A stretch of DNA of 64,000 bases from Flavobacteriales bacterium (lineage in GTDB: Bacteria > Bacteroidota > Bacteroidia > Flavobacteriales_F > PHOS-HE28). Position 1 is the stretch's first letter. Each line of letters opens with the position of its first letter. Shown here one piece after another: positions 50,424-63,446 of the stretch. The notes below the pieces were generated by a model, which was not told the origin of the DNA, searched no databases, and saw only the letters and a list, made by a program, of their open reading frames with translations. The stretch lies in contig JADJCS010000002.1 of assembly GCA_016703105.1 (NCBI GenBank), positions 62,001 to 126,000 of the forward strand. Direction: 5' to 3'. Made by a program: the position numbers and the translations under genes.

Positions 50424-51952
50424 TCAACGCTCAATTACCATCACCGCTCCTCGCAACGTGCGCTCTGCGGAAGAAAACTCCAACACATAGCGGCCGGGGG
50501 CAATGAGCGGCGGCAGTTCGATGATGCAAGGGTGCGTTCCAGGTGAGGTGCTTATGAGGTCGCTCGCAAGCACGCGGCGCCCATCACTGCTATGCAAAGT
50601 GCACTTCACGCGTGTGTTCCCCTCGTGTTCGAATTCTACCATAACGTGGTCGGTAGCGGGAGTGGGGTAGATGCGCAGGGAAGTGGAGGTCATTTCAACA
50701 GGAACGCTGGTCGAGATGTCGTTCACGTAACGCGCATAGGCCGTCGATGTCAATCCTCCGGTGCCGCTGCCCCCGAGCACAATAGCGCCGCTCGGCGCCA
50801 AGGCCATCGCATAGGCACGGTCGTACGACCCACTCACATCGGTGTACACCTGGCCGCCGCCTGCGAAGCTGGCGTCGAAGCTGCCGTCGTTCAGCAGCCG
50901 GTAGAGGAAGAAGTCGTTGTTCGCTGGGATCCCGGGCTCCGCGCGGAAACCCGCCACCAGGAGTTTGTCGTCCGGCTGCGCGATGATGCTCCAGGCCTGT
51001 CCCCATTGAGGGGCGGTAAAGGGCAGGAGCACCAGGCCACCGGTGCCGAAGGCGAGGTGCGGATCGCCGTTCGGTTCGAAAAGGGCCACGGCGGGTTCGT
51101 CGTCCAACCCTTGGAAACTGCGATAGCCGCACGCCGCGATCCGGCCATCGGCCAGCACGCTCACGCCGCGCATCATTTCGGTGTCCCCCCGGCCGATCCA
51201 GGTGGCAACACCCCGGTCCGAAAGGGGATCGAGCACCCTCCGGCGGAAGCGCGCCAGCATCCAGTCGGAATCTCCGTCCAGCCGGTATCCGCCCGCGAAC
51301 ACCGATCCATCTGGGTTCAAGTGAAGACACATTCCGGTGCTGAAACCAACGCCTGTAAGCGCCACGCCGCTCACGCCAAAGGAAGGGTCAGGATCCATCC
51401 GCCGTGAAGCGTGCGCACACCAAGCCGTTCGCGCTTTCCTCGCCTACGATCACCAAGCGGTCGTCGGCCGTTACGCCCAGCGACCACGCCGCTTGGAACG
51501 CCGGACCGCCGTTCAGGTCGGAAGAAGTGATCCCTCCGTTCCCGAAGGTGGTATCGAGGGTGCCATCCGCCAGGTAGCGCACCAGGATCACGTTGCCATC
51601 GAGCGAGAGATCGTAGGCCAACCCGGCCACCACGATCTTGCCGGTGTTTTGCAAGCCCACGGCGTAGGCCCGATAGCTATGGTCAATGGCGCCTGTGGTG
51701 ACCAAGCCACCAGAACCGAAGCTCACGTCCGGCGTGCCATCGGGCATAAGCCGTTGTACCAGGATGGTGGAGGTGTTGCCATCATCCACCCATCCCGCAC
51801 CTACGGTCTTGCCATCGGGCTGCACGGTCACTGCGCTCAATCGGTCGTCCCAAGACATCACTCCACAGGCCATCGCCGAAGCTCAGATCAGGGTGCCCGC
51901 CCGACGCTTGATGGCCGAAGAGGACGAAGAGAAGGAGGGTAGCGTTCCGCAT
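50424..51952 (-). pseudogene. Secreted delta-60-repeat protein with T9SS sorting domain, two frameshifts
   Basis: The full gene starts at Met MRNATLLLFVLFGHQASG (51952) with a signal peptide. It consists of delta-60 repeats such as LSAVTVQPDGKTVGAGWVDDGNTSTILVQRLMPDGTPDVSFGSGG and ILVRYLADGTLDTTFGNGGITSS, and ends in a T9SS type A domain (LRIYPTPATDHVMVEFEHEG, GRYVLEFSSAERTLRGAVMVIE). The frame breaks near 51865, after HPDLSFGDG, and near 51395, where TADGS is followed by a TGA and the next frame resumes at DPDPSFGVSG. Both breaks fall at run-like positions. Two single-base edits restore one continuous protein of about 508 residues. A related intact protein is at 60778-63330. Confidence 0.85.
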
Positions 51953-52047
51953 GGTTGGGAGGTTGATGCGACGTTGAAGGTCGCCGTTGCTCCACCCGAA
52001 AACAAGTGCGGTGTTACGGCCCGTTCGTGGACCCCACCCACGGACGT

Positions 52048-52431
52048 TCAAGACCCGGCCGGGCGGTCCTTCAGCAGGAAGTACCCGTAACATCCTGCCA
52101 TGACGGACCGGATGCCGATGGACACCCAGGCGATGGGGTTCAACAGGCCTTGGATGGTCCAGTACGAATCGAAGACCACAGTGAACACGAGGTAGAAAGC
52201 GGTGCCGATGAGCACCGCGCGCATCGCCCGGGACTCTGCGCTGTCCCGCGCCAAGTAGTTGATAAGACCGAAGGCGAACACGATCCCGCTCAGCCCCACC
52301 ATCATCATTGGAGCGTTCGGCCCCGGTTCGCTGAAGATGATCCGGCTGGCGAAGCTCTGGAAGAACAGAAAGAAGGCACCGAAGGCCATGTGGAACCAGG
52401 CCATCGCCAGCATGAAAGCGCGCCGTGTCAT
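52048..52431 (-). CDS. Small DUF4345-like membrane protein
   Basis: The 127-residue protein (Met MTRRAFMLAMAWFHMAFG) has about four TM helices: MLAMAWFHMAFGAFFLFF, APMMMVGLSGIVFAFGLINYLA, AVLIGTAFYLVFTVVFDS and PIAWVSIGIRSVMAGCYGYF. The pattern and length resemble DUF4345-type proteins. An in-frame Met 15 residues upstream would overlap the preceding gene. Function unknown. The next gene upstream on the same strand starts at 52726. Confidence 0.65.
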   Translation of the reverse strand: MTRRAFMLAMAWFHMAFGAFFLFFQSFASRIIFSEPGPNAPMMMVGLSGIVFAFGLINYLARDSAESRAMRAVLIGTAFYLVFTVVFDSYWTIQGLLNPIAWVSIGIRSVMAGCYGYFLLKDRPAGS

Positions 52432-52453
52432 GGCCGGGTGCGGATGGCTCAGT

Positions 52454-52726
52454 TCATTCCGTCCGTGGGCCGCCAAAGTGAACTCCTTCGGTGGGGGGGA
52501 CGAGGTTCTGCGGGTCGATGTACTTGCGGACGAACGCGTCGATCTCGTGACGTTCCATCTCGGGGAACGCTGCGTAGGCCTTTTCCTGGAGACGCAGGAT
52601 CGCGGCGGTCACATCCCTCTTCCTCACCTTCCCGCTGCGCGCATCGCCCAGCCGGTGGTCCTTCAGTTCCAGGTTCTGCAACCAGTTCATCACCGCATCA
52701 TGCGCGGAGGTGTCCGGATAGCCCAT
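52454..52726 (-). CDS. Small hypothetical protein
   Basis: The 90-residue soluble protein has no recognised domain. It is predicted helical, with AHDAVMNWLQNLELKDHRLGDARSGKVRKRDVTAAILRLQEKAYAAFPEMERHEIDAFVRKYIDPQNLVPP. Arg/Lys-rich patches might bind nucleic acid, but this is a guess. It lies 15 bases downstream of the next upstream gene (52742-53080) on the same strand, and the two probably share a transcript. Confidence 0.6.
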   Translation of the reverse strand: MGYPDTSAHDAVMNWLQNLELKDHRLGDARSGKVRKRDVTAAILRLQEKAYAAFPEMERHEIDAFVRKYIDPQNLVPPTEGVHFGGPRTE

Positions 52727-52741
52727 TGCGCGCGATAGGGA

Positions 52742-53080
52742 TCAGGCTATCACCACATCCGTGGGGGGGGCGGGATCCACTTTTTTGCGCGCGGGCATGC
52801 GGTCGGCGGCCCGGTTGAAGGTCCATTCGTAGTGCCCACCACTGCGGGGCATGGCTTTACACTGGGGGATCAGGTTCAGCATGTTCGCTTTCACCAGTTT
52901 GCGCAGGAACAGGCGGAAGTGGAGGCCACGTTCAATATCCCGCTCCACCAGCTTGCGGTCCGCCAGCATGCCATAGAGATCTTCGCTCCGCACGTTCACG
53001 GTACGGTGGTTCTCCAGGTGTTCCTGGATGGCCTTGCTGATGCGCAGGGCTTGTTGGATCTCGGCAGGGGTGAGGGGCAT
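52742..53080 (-). CDS. Small hypothetical protein
   Basis: The 112-residue soluble protein has a predicted helical N-terminal half with a possible winged-helix character: TPAEIQQALRISKAIQEHLENHRTVNVRSEDLYGMLADRKLVERDIERGLHFRLFLRKLVKANMLNLIPQCKAM. A polar tail with lysine/arginine clusters follows. A DNA- or RNA-binding role is conceivable, but no family is recognised. Encoded 90 bases downstream of a small TM protein on the same strand. Codon use is normal. Confidence 0.6.
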   Translation of the reverse strand: MPLTPAEIQQALRISKAIQEHLENHRTVNVRSEDLYGMLADRKLVERDIERGLHFRLFLRKLVKANMLNLIPQCKAMPRSGGHYEWTFNRAADRMPARKKVDPAPPTDVVIA

Positions 53081-53170
53081 GACACAAAGGTCGCTCTTTC
53101 CCTCGCGATCGGTGCCAAGAAAGCGACAGGACCTACTGGTCTCCCAGCGGAACCGCGGAAAACGATCGAT

Positions 53171-53365
53171 CTAGCGGGCGCTGAGATGGCGCTGTTCCAA
53201 CGAGGGGTACGCATCGGCCGTGGCGCCGTTGCCTGTGGCCACGAAGCGCACCAACCCGTAAAGGCCGATCACGAAGACCATAGGCACGAGCACATAGCGC
53301 ACCAAGCGGTCGCTGAGGTCCGATCGGCGCGGCCGTGCGGGGGAGAGGTGGGTGGTCTGTGCCAT
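53171..53365 (-). CDS. Small single-span membrane protein
   Basis: The 64-residue protein from Met MAQTTHLSPARPRRSDL has a basic N-terminus and one TM helix (VRYVLVPMVFVIGLYGLVRFV, about 21-41). A short polar tail follows (ATGNGATADAYPSLEQRHLSAR). The positive-inside pattern suggests an N-in orientation. An upstream in-frame Met adds 18 residues that lack character. No family is recognised. It precedes two small soluble proteins on the same strand. Confidence 0.55.
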   Translation of the reverse strand: MAQTTHLSPARPRRSDLSDRLVRYVLVPMVFVIGLYGLVRFVATGNGATADAYPSLEQRHLSAR

Positions 53366-53500
53366 ACGTGGTGGGCGTTCGGTTGAGCGGAGGTCCACTA
53401 AAAAAGGTGCTTGTGGCACTGCACCAAGGTTCCAAGGTTCACGAACGCGCGATCCGCACCAGGAAACGGATCACCAAGCACGTCCGTCGGCAGGTCTCAG

Positions 53501-53650
53501 AGCCTGTTCAAGATCTCTTCACAGGCGTTCCCCGGCCTCTATTCCGCTCATGCTCCACCGGAAAATGTTCCACTACGCGAAAATATTCCGGCAAACCCTG
53601 AGCAAAAAAATAGTCTCGGAGCCCATCCTGCAAGAGATCTTGAACAGGCT
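53501..53650. mobile_element. MITE-like element with 19-bp terminal inverted repeats and CTCAG duplication
   Basis: A 150-bp segment has perfect 19-bp terminal inverted repeats: AGCCTGTTCAAGATCTCTT at 53501-53519 and its reverse complement at 53632-53650. The 5-base direct repeat CTCAG flanks it (53496-53500 and 53651-53655). The interior is AT-richer than the surroundings and encodes nothing. The form is that of a small non-autonomous insertion element mobilised by a DDE transposase not present in the window. Its right end touches the stop codon of the cbpM-like gene. Confidence 0.88.
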
Positions 53651-53651
53651 C

Positions 53652-53948
53652 TCAGCCCTCTTCGTAGAGACGCAGGCGTTCATGCATGGCGCGCATGTCG
53701 CTCTGCAACCGCTCCACGCGTTCCAGGAGATGGCTGATGGCTTCTATACCCTCCAGGTTGATGTCCATCTCGTAGTGCATGCGCGCCAGCTTCTCGATGT
53801 GCGGCAGTACCTCCGGAGCCACGAACGATCGGTCCTGCACTACGGTTATCTGGAGGAGACCGCGTTCGTGCAGGGCATGCACGAAGGCTATCTCCACGCC
53901 TTGGTGCGAGCAGAACAACTCCAGGGAGATCAATTCCTCGGTGGTCAT
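53652..53948 (-). CDS. cbpM: Chaperone modulator CbpM-like (MerR-type helix-turn-helix) protein
   Basis: The 98-residue protein has a MerR-like N-terminal winged-helix (ELISLELFCSHQGVEIAFVHALHERGLLQITVVQD) and a helical dimerisation tail (IEKLARMHYEMDINLEGIEAISHLLERVERLQSDMRAMHERLRLY). CbpM proteins bind the J-domain of CbpA and inhibit it; this is family knowledge. Its start overlaps the CbpA stop by 4 bases (53945-53948), reproducing the standard cbpA-cbpM operon. The stop codon lies in the 5-base duplication of an inserted MITE, so its original 3' flank has been replaced. Confidence 0.9.
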   Translation of the reverse strand: MTTEELISLELFCSHQGVEIAFVHALHERGLLQITVVQDRSFVAPEVLPHIEKLARMHYEMDINLEGIEAISHLLERVERLQSDMRAMHERLRLYEEG

Positions 53949-54832
53949 GGCTGGGAATTTTGGAGTTCGCGGAGGAGTTCACGTTGCCGTTCGCTCAGGC
54001 CGGTGGGCAACTTCACGTTCAGCGTCACGATCATATCGCCATGCACGCCCTCCTGCTTGTACACCGGGAAACCCTTGCCTTTCAAGCGCACTTTCGTCCC
54101 GTTCTGGGTCTCTGGTTTTACAGAGAGCTTCACACTCCCTTCCAGCGTTCCTAGCGTGATCTCTCCGCCTAAGAGGGCAGTGAACAGGTCCACGTCCATG
54201 GCGGTATGCAGGTCGTTGCCCACGCGTTTGAACCGCGGATGGTCGGCGATGCGGAAGGTGATGTAGAGATCGCCGTGGGGGCCCCCGTTCACGCCTGGGC
54301 CGCCATGTCCCGGTATCTTGATGGTCTGTCCGTTCTCCACACCTGCGGGCACTGTGATGCGGATCTGTTTCCCGTTCACCGTGAGCATCTGCTTGTGCGT
54401 GTGCAATGCCTGCACCAGGTCCAGGTTCGATCCCGCTTGATAGTCCTGCCCGCGGAATTTCACCTGCCGACCCCCACCGCCACCGAACATGGAACCGAAG
54501 AGGTCGGAGTAGTCCTCTCCGCTGCCGCCCTCGAAAGGCGACCCACCGCCTCTACCTGAAGACCGGCCGGCCGAGGCTTGCGCCTTGCGCGCCTGCTCGT
54601 ATTCCTCCCCGTGCTTCCAATGCTCTCCGTACGCATCGTACTTCTTGCGGTTCTCAGGATCGCTCAATACCTCATGTGCTTCGTTGATCTCCTGGAACTT
54701 CCGTTTCGCCTCGCTGTCGTTCGGGTTCAGGTCCGGATGGTATTTGCGCGCCAGTTTGCGGTACGCCGCCTTGATCGCATCGGCGGTGGCGTTGCGCTCC
54801 AGTCCCAGTATTTTGTAGAAGTCGGTCGCCAT
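53945..54832 (-). CDS. cbpA: Curved-DNA-binding DnaJ-like chaperone CbpA
   Basis: The 295-residue class II J-domain protein starts at Met MATDFYKILGLERNA (54832); an upstream in-frame Met adds only 7 residues. The J-domain (about 1-65) has the catalytic HPD in ARKYHPDLNPNDSEAKRKFQEINEAHEVLSDPENRKKYDAYG. A Gly-rich linker (SSGRGGGSPFEGGSGEDYSDLFGSMFGGGGG) follows, then two C-terminal substrate-binding domains (LTVNGKQIRITVPAGVENGQTIKIPGHGGPG, TALLGGEITLGTLEGSVKLSVKPETQNGTKVRLKGKGFPV). CbpA recruits DnaK and binds curved DNA in other bacteria. Coupled to cbpM. Confidence 0.93.
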   Translation of the reverse strand: MATDFYKILGLERNATADAIKAAYRKLARKYHPDLNPNDSEAKRKFQEINEAHEVLSDPENRKKYDAYGEHWKHGEEYEQARKAQASAGRSSGRGGGSPFEGGSGEDYSDLFGSMFGGGGGRQVKFRGQDYQAGSNLDLVQALHTHKQMLTVNGKQIRITVPAGVENGQTIKIPGHGGPGVNGGPHGDLYITFRIADHPRFKRVGNDLHTAMDVDLFTALLGGEITLGTLEGSVKLSVKPETQNGTKVRLKGKGFPVYKQEGVHGDMIVTLNVKLPTGLSERQRELLRELQNSQP

Positions 54833-55036
54833 GGAAGCACCGAAGGTACCCACACGGTCATGAGGAGAAGAGGTGCATCACGCACGTATCATGCTGGCAG
54901 GTAAAGCGCCCAGGTGAAGCAGCGCTCCTCGGGTGGTGACACGTCATTGGGCCGTGCAGAATGCCCGTTCGTCTGATCCCACCAAGCCGATCCAGGGGAT
55001 CCCTCTACGTTCGCGGCCCGTTACGCCAAGGATGCC

Positions 55037-55147
55037 ATGAGTACTGCCGCACATACCAGCACCACTCGCCGCAATTGGGCCGTGGTGGCCGCCATCGGCA
55101 TGGGGGCATTGGGGATCGGCCTGCTCTTCCTGGCCGTCTGGCTTTGA
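55037..55147 (+). CDS. 36-residue single-span membrane protein
   Basis: A short frame encodes MSTAAHTSTTRRNWAVVAA followed by a strong TM helix (IGMGALGIGLLFLAVWL). The N-terminal TRR motif before the helix gives a positive-inside pattern. It is too short for domain assignment. The frame starts with ATG and stops with TGA, and its composition (hydrophobic block, normal codon choice) supports coding. It lies between the divergent cbpA gene and a lipoprotein gene, 58 bases upstream of the latter. Confidence 0.5.
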   Translation: MSTAAHTSTTRRNWAVVAAIGMGALGIGLLFLAVWL

Positions 55148-55205
55148 TCGGCAAAGAGGCCGAACCTAGGCAGCGGAATGGGATGACCCGGTATCTTCGA
55201 ATTTC

Positions 55206-55805
55206 ATGATCCTTCGTTGGCCCCCTAGGTTGGTACTAGGTCTTCTTGTTGCGCTATGCTGCAGCGGATGTGAAAAGGATCCGCCGTCCGCTCCACCGGC
55301 CCCAAGTTCTCAGGCGGACCCCTCCGATATACTCTACATCGACCCCGAACCTGATCCCTTTACCACCGGCCCCTGGTGGGGGCATGTGATCGTTGACATC
55401 GACCAGGATTCCGTGCCGGATATCGAACTACGGGTGTTGAATGAAGATGACACAACGACCCCATGGCCTGATGCGCTCTGGGGAACCATGGTCATTAGCG
55501 TCCATGACAGCGTCGATGTCTCCATCGGCACGCTCGATCAAGGATGGTCGCTCCTTTCCGCAGGGGATACCATTGATGAGGATCTGTTCTGGGCTCAGGC
55601 GTTCACCTTGCACAGCCAGATCCCGGCTTACAGTAACACGTGGTCTGGTTTCTCCGACGGCTTTATCGGGGTGCGCAAGCGCGGCGAACACATGAACTAT
55701 GGATGGATCTCGGTCCATTCCGGTGTTGACGACATCGCCTACAAGGAAAGCGGCTTCGAACGCACACCTGATCGGGCGATCCTAACCGGGGATACAGGGC
55801 AGTAG
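55206..55805 (+). CDS. Hypothetical lipoprotein
   Basis: The 199-residue protein has lipoprotein signal MILRWPPRLVLGLLVALCCSGC, with lipobox CCSGC (Cys at residue 22). A beta-rich soluble domain follows: GPWWGHVIVDIDQDSVPDIELRVLNEDDTTTPWPDALWGTMVISVHDSVDVSIGTLDQGWSLLSAGD and SDGFIGVRKRGEHMNYGWISVHSGVDDIAYKESGFE. The phrase VDIDQDSVPDIEL is typical of Bacteroidota proteins in this poorly studied group. Function unknown. The gene is convergent with lhr, 18 bases away. Confidence 0.75.
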   Translation: MILRWPPRLVLGLLVALCCSGCEKDPPSAPPAPSSQADPSDILYIDPEPDPFTTGPWWGHVIVDIDQDSVPDIELRVLNEDDTTTPWPDALWGTMVISVHDSVDVSIGTLDQGWSLLSAGDTIDEDLFWAQAFTLHSQIPAYSNTWSGFSDGFIGVRKRGEHMNYGWISVHSGVDDIAYKESGFERTPDRAILTGDTGQ

Positions 55806-55823
55806 GTCTTCCCAGGAACGGAG

Positions 55824-60461
<4,638 letters not shown>

Positions 60462-60777
60462 AGGTCCGGTGGCTGACAGGGATCCTGACGATCGGGGGAA
60501 GACAAGATAGTGGGGCGACCGGATGACAGCAGATCCATTCCCTCCTGTTCGGCGGAACGCTCTGCCGAAGGTGTAAGGGGGGGTGGTTTCGATCCGGGTT
60601 CATGAACGTAGGCTTGGAACCCACCCCCAGCCCCTCCCTGTGTAATGCGTTCGAGCGATCGCTGGGAGGGGAGTTGATCGCGGGTGTTGTTCGGCGGAAA
60701 AAACCCGGCGTTCGCGCTCGGGTGGGCCCCCGGCCGGACCCGGTGTTGCTAATGCGGGTGCGCCACCGATCGCATGC
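60462..60777. other. Non-coding stretch with two GC-rich hairpins
   Basis: No gene is visible. Two inverted repeats occur: GGGGGTGGTTTC at 60579-60590 with GAACCCACCCCC at 60617-60628 (one mismatch), and CCCCTCCC at 60631-60638 with GGGAGGGG at 60664-60671. They lie downstream of the delta-60-repeat gene on its strand and could act as terminators or be a dispersed intergenic repeat. Confidence 0.6.
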
Positions 60778-63330
60778 TCAAGGCACTACCGTGCGCCTTG
60801 TTTCGAAAGCGCCATTGCCCGTTATCACCACCGCGTAGGCGCCTGCGGTCGCAGGCAATGCACCGCTCCATTCGGTGGAACCATTCAGTGCTTGCTGAAG
60901 CACCAGGCGGCCTTGTGTATCGAACACGCGCAACAGGCGCGCTCCGGACGGGAGACCGACGAGGCGCAGCTGGCCATCCTCTACCGGGTTCGGTTGAACT
61001 CGAAAGCCTGAGGCGGGAGATGGTACCGTAATGCCCGTGAAGAGGTCGCCACCATGGATGCGCGCGATCTTGTTGCGGCCCGCACCATCCCATGCGCTGA
61101 ACGTGCCCCCTACAATGATGTTCCCATCGGGCTGCAAGGCCACCGCATAGCCCCCCGCGTTGGGTTGATCCATGTTCGTGGTGAACAGGGAATCGCACGA
61201 GCCATCGGGGTGCATGCGCAGCAGCCCTGTACCCAGGCCGGCGCAGGTGGGCACGGAGCTGCCGCCTATGAGCAAGCGTCCATCGGGCATTACTTCGAGG
61301 TCGGCGATGGTCGAATTTCCAGCGCCACCGGGCATGAAGTTGAAGGAAGGATCCAATGTGCCATCCGTCAGCAGGCGCATGCCGCCCGGTACGCTAACGC
61401 CATTGTATACGGACATGCCGATCACCACCATCCGGTCGTCGGCCAGGGCCTCCACATCCTTGGCGTTACCCAGGAGGCCTGCACCGATCGCATAGCTGGC
61501 ATCGAAGGTGCCATCCGTGTTCAGCCGTGCGATACGTACCGCGGGGTTACCGCTGTGCGCGGTGAAACCACCAATGCACACCACACGCCCATCGCTTTGC
61601 AGGGCCATGCGCGATACCGCCGCATTGAAGGCCACCGTGCACTGGAACGTGGTATCGACCGCACCGTTGGGCAGCAAGCGGATGATGTAGCCGCAAGGAG
61701 TGCCGTTGTACACAGTGAAGTTGCCCCCCACCAGGATCTTCCCATCCGGCTGTAGCTCCAGTTCCGCGATCACCGTGGAGCCACCCACCCCGCGCGTGAA
61801 AGTGGTATCCACCGCACCATCGGGCAGCAGGCGTGCCAGCACGGTGGCACTGACGCCCCCTACTCGCACGCGGCCCGCCACTAGGATCCGACCATCGGGC
61901 TGTAGCACCAGCTTACGGATCTCGTCGAACGCGTTACCGTACTCGATGCCCGAATGGAAATCCGGATCGGAGGTGCCATCGGGTAATGTGCGGAAGACAC
62001 TATGCTCCTCGTTGCCGTTGTAGCCGTGAACGCGGCCAGCTCCAAGCACCTTGCCGTCGGGCTGCACCGCTACATCGTAGAGGTAGCCCAGCACACCATG
62101 GCCAGGGTTGAAGAGCGGATCGGGCGTGCCGTCCGCGAAGAGGTGAGCCACCCCGGTCGCTGCGCGGCCACCGACATGCAGGAAATGGCCCACGGCGAAG
62201 AAAGCGCCTGAGGGTTCCAGCAACAGTTCGCTCACGCGGGCATCGCCCATCACCGTGTAGTGGCCCCCAAGGCCTCCGGGGCTGAAGGAGGGATCGACCA
62301 CGCCGCTGGTCTGCAGGCGCACCAGGTCCAGGTATTCCACGCCGTTGTAGGTGGTGAAGCCCCCGCCCGCGATCACCTGGCCATCCGGCTGGATCACCAA
62401 CCGGTGCACATCGCTGTTGAACCCTGTGCCGGTGATGTAGCTGGCATCAAGCGCACCATTCGATTGCAAACGCATGATGCGGCCCACGCTCACACCACCG
62501 TATTGGACGAACCAGCCGCCCGTTACGTAGCGCCCATCGCTCTGACGCACCGTGCAGAAAGGGACACCGGCAATGGTCTGTGGAACGAAGGACCCATCGA
62601 GCGTGCCGTCGCTGTTCAGCCGGGCGAAGCTGCCGCTCGTGATGCCATTGTAGGTATAGAAGCCTCCACTGCATAAGATCTTGCCGTCGGTTTGGAGGAG
62701 TATGTGGTTCACCTTCTGGCTGCTGGGTGGCTGGAAACCCGCACCCGTGGCGAACGCGGGATCCACCGTGCCATCCACCAGCAGGCGCACGATGCCGCCC
62801 TGCGGTGCCCCGTTCAGCATGTCGAAATCACCTGCCGCGATGATCTTCCCATCGGCTTGCAGCGCCAACGAACGCACCAGGTCATCGAAACCACTGCCTA
62901 CATCGAAAGTGGTGTCGCGCGTGCCATTGGGCATCAGCCGCATGAGGTTGCCCACCGTGTCCCCATCGAACACGAGGAAGTTGCCGCCCACCAGCACACG
63001 GCCGTCGGCTTGCAATGCCATGCTGTTCACAGTACCGTACGGAATGCCGATCGTGGTTTGGAAGGTGGTATCGATCAGGCCATCGCTGTTCAGGCGCGCC
63101 AGCGAACGCGTCGGCGTGCCATTGTACGTATCGAAGTAACCCCCGATGATCACCTTGCCATCGGGCTGCCGCACGGCCGCGTCCACATGACCGCCCGCGC
63201 CATAGCCGATGTACAGGCCAGGGTCGGCGGAGTTGAAGGTCAGGTCCAACGCACCAGGCAATTGTGCCAGCAGCAAGGATGGGATCGCAGCAAGGGCGAA
63301 GGACAGGCGGTAATGCGGAGAGAGCTTCAT
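60778..63330 (-). CDS. Large secreted delta-60-repeat protein with T9SS sorting domain
   Basis: The 850-residue protein starts at Met MKLSPHYRLSFALAAIPSLLLAQ (63330), a signal peptide; the frame is open far upstream without family features. It consists almost entirely of delta-60 repeats of about 50-55 residues with the core VRQPDGKVIIGGYFDTYNGTPTRSLARLNSDGLIDTTFQ, repeated roughly 14 times. A T9SS type A domain closes it (FRVQPNPVEDGQLRLVGLP, LRVFDTQGRLVLQQALNGS, AYAVVITGNGAFETRRTVV). The repeats form a beta-propeller or solenoid-like structure in related proteins. The function is unknown. Stop-to-next-gene distance is 316 bases of non-coding DNA. A frameshifted relative lies at 50424-51952. 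Confidence 0.88.
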   Translation of the reverse strand: MKLSPHYRLSFALAAIPSLLLAQLPGALDLTFNSADPGLYIGYGAGGHVDAAVRQPDGKVIIGGYFDTYNGTPTRSLARLNSDGLIDTTFQTTIGIPYGTVNSMALQADGRVLVGGNFLVFDGDTVGNLMRLMPNGTRDTTFDVGSGFDDLVRSLALQADGKIIAAGDFDMLNGAPQGGIVRLLVDGTVDPAFATGAGFQPPSSQKVNHILLQTDGKILCSGGFYTYNGITSGSFARLNSDGTLDGSFVPQTIAGVPFCTVRQSDGRYVTGGWFVQYGGVSVGRIMRLQSNGALDASYITGTGFNSDVHRLVIQPDGQVIAGGGFTTYNGVEYLDLVRLQTSGVVDPSFSPGGLGGHYTVMGDARVSELLLEPSGAFFAVGHFLHVGGRAATGVAHLFADGTPDPLFNPGHGVLGYLYDVAVQPDGKVLGAGRVHGYNGNEEHSVFRTLPDGTSDPDFHSGIEYGNAFDEIRKLVLQPDGRILVAGRVRVGGVSATVLARLLPDGAVDTTFTRGVGGSTVIAELELQPDGKILVGGNFTVYNGTPCGYIIRLLPNGAVDTTFQCTVAFNAAVSRMALQSDGRVVCIGGFTAHSGNPAVRIARLNTDGTFDASYAIGAGLLGNAKDVEALADDRMVVIGMSVYNGVSVPGGMRLLTDGTLDPSFNFMPGGAGNSTIADLEVMPDGRLLIGGSSVPTCAGLGTGLLRMHPDGSCDSLFTTNMDQPNAGGYAVALQPDGNIIVGGTFSAWDGAGRNKIARIHGGDLFTGITVPSPASGFRVQPNPVEDGQLRLVGLPSGARLLRVFDTQGRLVLQQALNGSTEWSGALPATAGAYAVVITGNGAFETRRTVVP

Positions 63331-63446
63331 GTGGCAAGAGGCTATCACTAAGTCGGACCGGCGCCCACTTGGTTGCCGTGTGAGCCTGAAGGAACAGTAT
63401 GCGTCCGTATGGCGAATGTTAGAGCGATCGGGAATAGGAGCGGGGC

